This document shows positions 41,727 to 44,602 of a stretch of DNA of 44,602 bases, one piece after another. Every line of letters begins with the position of its first letter. Within the stretch, counting starts at the first letter, position 1. Below the pieces are notes generated by a model. The model ran no database searches, had not been told where the DNA came from, and saw nothing but the letters and a program-made list of their open reading frames with translations. The stretch is from Myxococcota bacterium (GTDB lineage Bacteria; Myxococcota_A; UBA9042; DTJE01): the NCBI GenBank assembly GCA_017994695.1, contig JAGOKF010000027.1, positions 1 to 44,602 on the forward strand. Reading direction: 5' to 3'. The position numbers and the translations under genes are program-made.

Positions 41727-42290
41727 TCAACCTTCCGGCTCGGCCAGGAGCCCGAATTTCCCCACGCCCGAGGCCCGCACCCGGGCCATCACCTTCAGGG
41801 TCAGGCCGTAGGGGAGGGACTCGTCGGCCCGGAGGTACATCTCTTGGTCCCGCTTCAGTTTCTCGTTGGCCGCGAGCCGGCTCACCAGGGCGTCCAGGCA
41901 GGGCTGGAAGGCCCGGTCCTGGTCCCGTCCCCAGGCATCCCGCCGCCCGGTGGTGATCCCCTTCAGGGAGGGGGCCAAGGGCAGGCAGTCCACCACCAAG
42001 GTGTCCCCGACGTAGAACTTCAGGTCCGAGGTGACGCTGAGGACCAGTTTCCGCTCCTGGGCCAGGTTCACCGGCTCGGCGTCGGTCCGGGGAAGGTTCA
42101 CCGGCACCTTCTGATCCAGGCGCTCGGCCTTCTCGGCCGCCTGGGTCTTCTGGCGCTCCTGCTGGACCTGCGCCGTCTCGATGGAACTGGAGATCATGAA
42201 GATGATCAGCAGCACCAGCATCACGTCCACCAGGGGCGTGACGTTGATGTCGGCCATCATCCCCTTCGGTCCCGGGTCGCTCATCGCCAT
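41727..42290 (-). CDS. ExbD/TolR-family motor protein
   Basis: A 187-residue protein with one transmembrane helix carrying the proton-binding Asp, D22 (INVTPLVDVMLVLLIIFMIS). A periplasmic domain follows. It is longer than the usual 135-150 because of an extra stretch at about 95-135 with two cysteines (C102, C131). GGAGGGGG precedes the ATG. It lies between the ExbB/TolQ-like and TonB-like genes. It could belong to a TonB, Tol or gliding (Agl-type) motor; the sequence does not decide this. Confidence 0.92.
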   Translation of the reverse strand: MAMSDPGPKGMMADINVTPLVDVMLVLLIIFMISSSIETAQVQQERQKTQAAEKAERLDQKVPVNLPRTDAEPVNLAQERKLVLSVTSDLKFYVGDTLVVDCLPLAPSLKGITTGRRDAWGRDQDRAFQPCLDALVSRLAANEKLKRDQEMYLRADESLPYGLTLKVMARVRASGVGKFGLLAEPEG

Positions 42291-42311
42291 CGTCCGTTCC
42301 CCCTCCCCGGG

Positions 42312-43004
42312 TCAGTCCCGGAGGATGTGTCGCCGAAGGATGTTCAGGAAATCGATGGAGAAGTTTTCCATCTCCACGGTGAAGAACCGGATCCGGCTGT
42401 TGAAGTAGTTGTAGCCCATCACGGCCGGGATGGCCGCCAGCAGGCCGATGGCGGTCGCCACCAGGGCCTGGGCGATGTGAGGGGTCACCGTTTCCAGGAT
42501 GGGCCGGTCCGGGGAGATGTAGGCGAAGGCGTTCATGATCCCCCAGACGGTGCCGAAGAGGCCTATGAACGGCGCCGACGACCCGGTGGTGGCCAGGAAG
42601 GGGATGCGCCTCTCCAGCCGGGTCGTCTCGTCCTGCTGGGCCCGGCGCAGCGCCCGCTCCACGTTGGCGAAGCCGTGTCCCTGGCTGCCCAGCGCCGCGG
42701 CCACCCCCGCCACCTGGGCCTTCTGGACCCGCGTCAGCTCCGCGAGGGCCGCCCGGTAGACCCGGGCGATGGGGGAGTCGGACATCGCCGCCGCCGCCTG
42801 GGCCGCCTCCTCGAGGGTCTCGGACTTCCAGAAGACCTCCAGGAAGCGGTCGGTCTGCTGCCGGATCCGCCGGAACGCCATCCACTTGTAGGCGATGATG
42901 AACCAGCAGACCAGCGACATCGCGATCAGCACCAGCAGCACGGCCAGCACCATGCCCCGGGAGGCGACCACCTGCTCGAACACGTTGATGCCCTGGGTTT
43001 CCAT
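42312..43004 (-). CDS. ExbB/TolQ/MotA-family motor protein
   Basis: A 230-residue inner-membrane protein with an N-terminal helix (about 18-40) and a cytoplasmic loop. The family core is GSSAPFIGLFGTVWGIMNAF, then ALVATAIGLLAAIPAVMGYN. These form the proton channel with ExbD. It is the first gene of the operon, with a TATCCT -10-like box at plus 43044-43039. The family assignment is firm; the exact system is uncertain. Confidence 0.95.
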   Translation of the reverse strand: METQGINVFEQVVASRGMVLAVLLVLIAMSLVCWFIIAYKWMAFRRIRQQTDRFLEVFWKSETLEEAAQAAAAMSDSPIARVYRAALAELTRVQKAQVAGVAAALGSQGHGFANVERALRRAQQDETTRLERRIPFLATTGSSAPFIGLFGTVWGIMNAFAYISPDRPILETVTPHIAQALVATAIGLLAAIPAVMGYNYFNSRIRFFTVEMENFSIDFLNILRRHILRD

Positions 43005-43143
43005 CGGGTCTCTTCCCCTTCCACCACGAGCCCGCCGAAGGATAGCGCAACGGGGGATCCGTCGCCCAACCGCCGTCTTCTTCCCAACCCGGCGGACCTC
43101 CTCCAGGGCGTCGTGGCGGCGGCCGGCGCCGGGATGGCTCCCG

Positions 43144-43152
43144 TGCTACCAT
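43144..43152 (+). promoter_or_regulatory. extended -10 promoter of lgt
   Basis: TGCTACCAT at 43144-43152, 39 bases before the GTG start. No obvious -35. It has the same form as the boxes at 4914 and 144. Confidence 0.4.
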
Positions 43153-43191
43153 CGTTCGCCCGAATCGCTTCCCCGAGCGACGGAGACGATC

Positions 43192-44142
43192 GTGCTGGAC
43201 ACCTTCCGCATCCTGGGCATCGAGTTCCCGGCCTACTTCACGCTGCTGCTCGGGGGCTACACGGTGGTGGTCTGGCTGGCCCTCCGGGATGCCCCCCGCC
43301 TGGGGATCGGGCACAACGACCTGCTGGATCTGGCCCTGGTGCTGATCCTGGCGGGGATCGTGGGGGCCCGGGTGCTCCACGTCGCCGCCGACGGCTACTT
43401 CATGGACTACGTGCACCTCTGCACGGACCCCTTCGCCGTGAAGGGGGAGAACCTGCCCCGGGGCAAGCGGTGCGCCGCGGACGAGGACTGCAGGCCCCTG
43501 GCCGAGCGGGGCTTCCCGGTCTGCAATCCCGACACCGGGACCTGCCACCAGGGGCGGGACTGCCTCCGGGCCTTCAAGTTCTGGTACGGAGGCCTGACCT
43601 ACTACGGCGGACTGGCCCTGGCCATCCCCGTGGGCATCGCCTTCATCCGCCGACGGAGGATGCCCCTGTGGCGGATCGCGGACCTGGCGGGCTGGGGGAT
43701 CCCCCTGGGCCTCTTCTTCGGCCGGATCGGGTGCCTGCTGGCGGGCTGCTGTTACGGGCGCCCCGACGACGGGCCCCTGGGCATGTCCTTCCCCCGGGGA
43801 TCTCCGGCCTGGGAACGCCACGTGGAGGAGGGGCTGATCGCCCGGGCGGCCGACCACTCCCTGCCGGTCGTGCCTACCCAGGCCCTGGAGTCCTTCGCCT
43901 CCCTGGGGATCTTCCTGTTCCTCTACGGCTGGCTGCGCCGCCGGGCGCGGTTCGACGGCGAACTGTTCTTCGTGTCCTGCATGCTCTACGCCGCGGCCCG
44001 GTTCCTGCTGGAGTTCTGGCGGGACGATCCCCGGGGCGGGATCTGGGGACTCTCGACCTCCCAGTGGCTCGGGATTCCCCTGTTCCTCTACGGCCTGTTC
44101 GAGTGGATTCGCCGGGCCCGGTCCCCGGCGGCCTCCGGGTGA
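43192..44142 (+). CDS. lgt: prolipoprotein diacylglyceryl transferase Lgt with Cys-rich insertion
   Basis: A 316-residue polytopic enzyme that attaches diacylglycerol to the lipobox Cys, the first step of lipoprotein maturation. Conserved parts are FKFWYGGLTYYGGL (about 128-141) and the signature FFGRIGCLLAGCCYGRP (175-191), where E. coli has GRxGNFxNGE. An insertion at about 77-124 carries six cysteines (77, 94, 100, 111, 118, 124) in a CxxDxDC...CNPDTGTC pattern and probably forms a disulfide-held periplasmic loop. The start is GTG. lnt is elsewhere in the window, so two of the three maturation steps are encoded here. Confidence 0.92.
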   Translation: MLDTFRILGIEFPAYFTLLLGGYTVVVWLALRDAPRLGIGHNDLLDLALVLILAGIVGARVLHVAADGYFMDYVHLCTDPFAVKGENLPRGKRCAADEDCRPLAERGFPVCNPDTGTCHQGRDCLRAFKFWYGGLTYYGGLALAIPVGIAFIRRRRMPLWRIADLAGWGIPLGLFFGRIGCLLAGCCYGRPDDGPLGMSFPRGSPAWERHVEEGLIARAADHSLPVVPTQALESFASLGIFLFLYGWLRRRARFDGELFFVSCMLYAAARFLLEFWRDDPRGGIWGLSTSQWLGIPLFLYGLFEWIRRARSPAASG

Positions 44143-44149
44143 CCAGGAG

Positions 44150-44171
44150 ACGGCCCCGGGACGGGGACCGT
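44150..44171 (+). terminator. hairpin after lgt
   Basis: ACGG/CCGT and CCCCG/CGGGG pair around GGA with a single bulged A, starting 8 bases after the lgt stop. No T tract follows; a moderate candidate. Confidence 0.4.
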
Positions 44172-44252
44172 GGGGGACGTTCCCTGGAACCGCGGGCGCC
44201 GTGGCCGGTCCGGGGGTCGGGATCTCCGGGGAGCGGGTGCGGGAGGTGCGAC

Positions 44253-44602
44253 ATGGCGATAGGACGGGGGACGACGCTGGCGGCTCTGCTGGTGGCGGCC
44301 TGCGCGGGTGGCGGCCCGGCGGGGGATCCGGGTGACGCGGATGCCCGGATCGACCGGGGGACCGAGGCGTCCGGGGATCTGCCCGGGGACTCGGCGGACG
44401 ATCGAAGGGAGGAGGCCGGTCCCGGCGAGACGGCCGATCCCCCGCCCGACGCGTCGCCCGATGCTTCGCCCCGGGACGTGCAGCCCGATGCCTCCCTCCC
44501 GTCGAACGGATGCGGGGACTGCCACCGGAACTCGGCCCGCCTGCTGGCGGACCTGGAGGCGGACCCGCCGCCTCCCCGGCCCCTGGACGAGAGCAAGGGG
44601 GG
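44253..44602 (+). CDS. partial c-type cytochrome-like lipoprotein (runs off the window)
   Basis: The first 116 codons of an open frame with no stop before the window end. MAIGRGTTLAALLVAACAGG is a lipoprotein signal with lipobox VAAC (C17). A disordered Asp/Pro/Ala-rich spacer follows, much like that of the hydrolase lipoprotein at 34943. At residues 87-91 is CGDCH, a CxxCH haem-binding motif, so the mature domain may be a mono- or multihaem cytochrome or a cytochrome-like peroxidase. GGGAGG lies upstream of the ATG. The identity needs the downstream sequence. Confidence 0.6.
   Translation, partial: MAIGRGTTLAALLVAACAGGGPAGDPGDADARIDRGTEASGDLPGDSADDRREEAGPGETADPPPDASPDASPRDVQPDASLPSNGCGDCHRNSARLLADLEADPPPPRPLDESKG

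Overview
The window is about 44.6 kb of very GC-rich, densely packed bacterial DNA. GTG and TTG starts are common, many genes overlap by 4 bases (ATGA/GTGA), and convergent genes end only 7-16 bases apart. Lipoproteins with long Asp/Pro/Gly-rich linkers, an Lgt with a Cys-rich insertion, a VKOR-DsbA fusion and a TolQ/ExbD/TonB operon together suggest a diderm of the Myxococcota/Deltaproteobacteria type. That assignment is an inference from gene content; there is no rRNA gene to anchor it.

Layout. 0.2-1.8 kb: a CDP-alcohol phosphatidyltransferase and a PfkB-type sugar kinase. 1.8-3.0 kb (minus): recO and a RodZ-like HTH/membrane protein behind a consensus sigma70-type promoter. 3.1-5.1 kb: small proteins, an SGNH-like hydrolase and a tiny DUF5989 membrane protein. 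5.1-8.7 kb (minus): a repeat-rich scaffold-like protein and a secreted PEGA-like protein. 8.7-9.0 kb: a structured regulatory gap with tandem palindromes. 9.0-13.8 kb (plus): GNAT, clpX, HIT hydrolase, TPR protein and lnt. 14.2-17.0 kb (plus): an oxidative-folding operon (VKOR-DsbA fusion, six-Cys OmpA-like protein, TlpA-like thioredoxin).

17.0-28.0 kb (minus): a contractile injection system (phage-tail-like, eCIS type). Its order from the promoter is DUF4255 protein, sheath, tube, tail-assembly protein, DUF6760 protein, second sheath, second tube, a 1250-residue low-complexity protein, LysM protein and gpD-like hub. Strong hairpins bracket the first tube gene. Baseplate wedge, spike tip, tape measure and AAA+ ATPase genes are not in the window, so the locus is split or incomplete.

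28.2-36.4 kb: a small lipoprotein, uvrA, a PP2C phosphatase, tex and an alpha/beta-hydrolase lipoprotein. 36.5-40.0 kb (minus): a translationally coupled class III aminotransferase-LuxE-LuxC operon, divergent from a spermidine-synthase-like gene. It reads as a carboxylate to aldehyde to amine module with no luciferase. 40.8-43.0 kb (minus): TolQ/ExbB, ExbD/TolR and TonB-like genes. 43.2 kb to the end: lgt and the start of a c-type cytochrome-like lipoprotein that runs off the window.

Common threads are envelope biogenesis (Lnt, Lgt, TonB system, lipoproteins), periplasmic disulfide chemistry and a secretion/injection machine. No tRNA, rRNA, IS element or CRISPR array was recognised.
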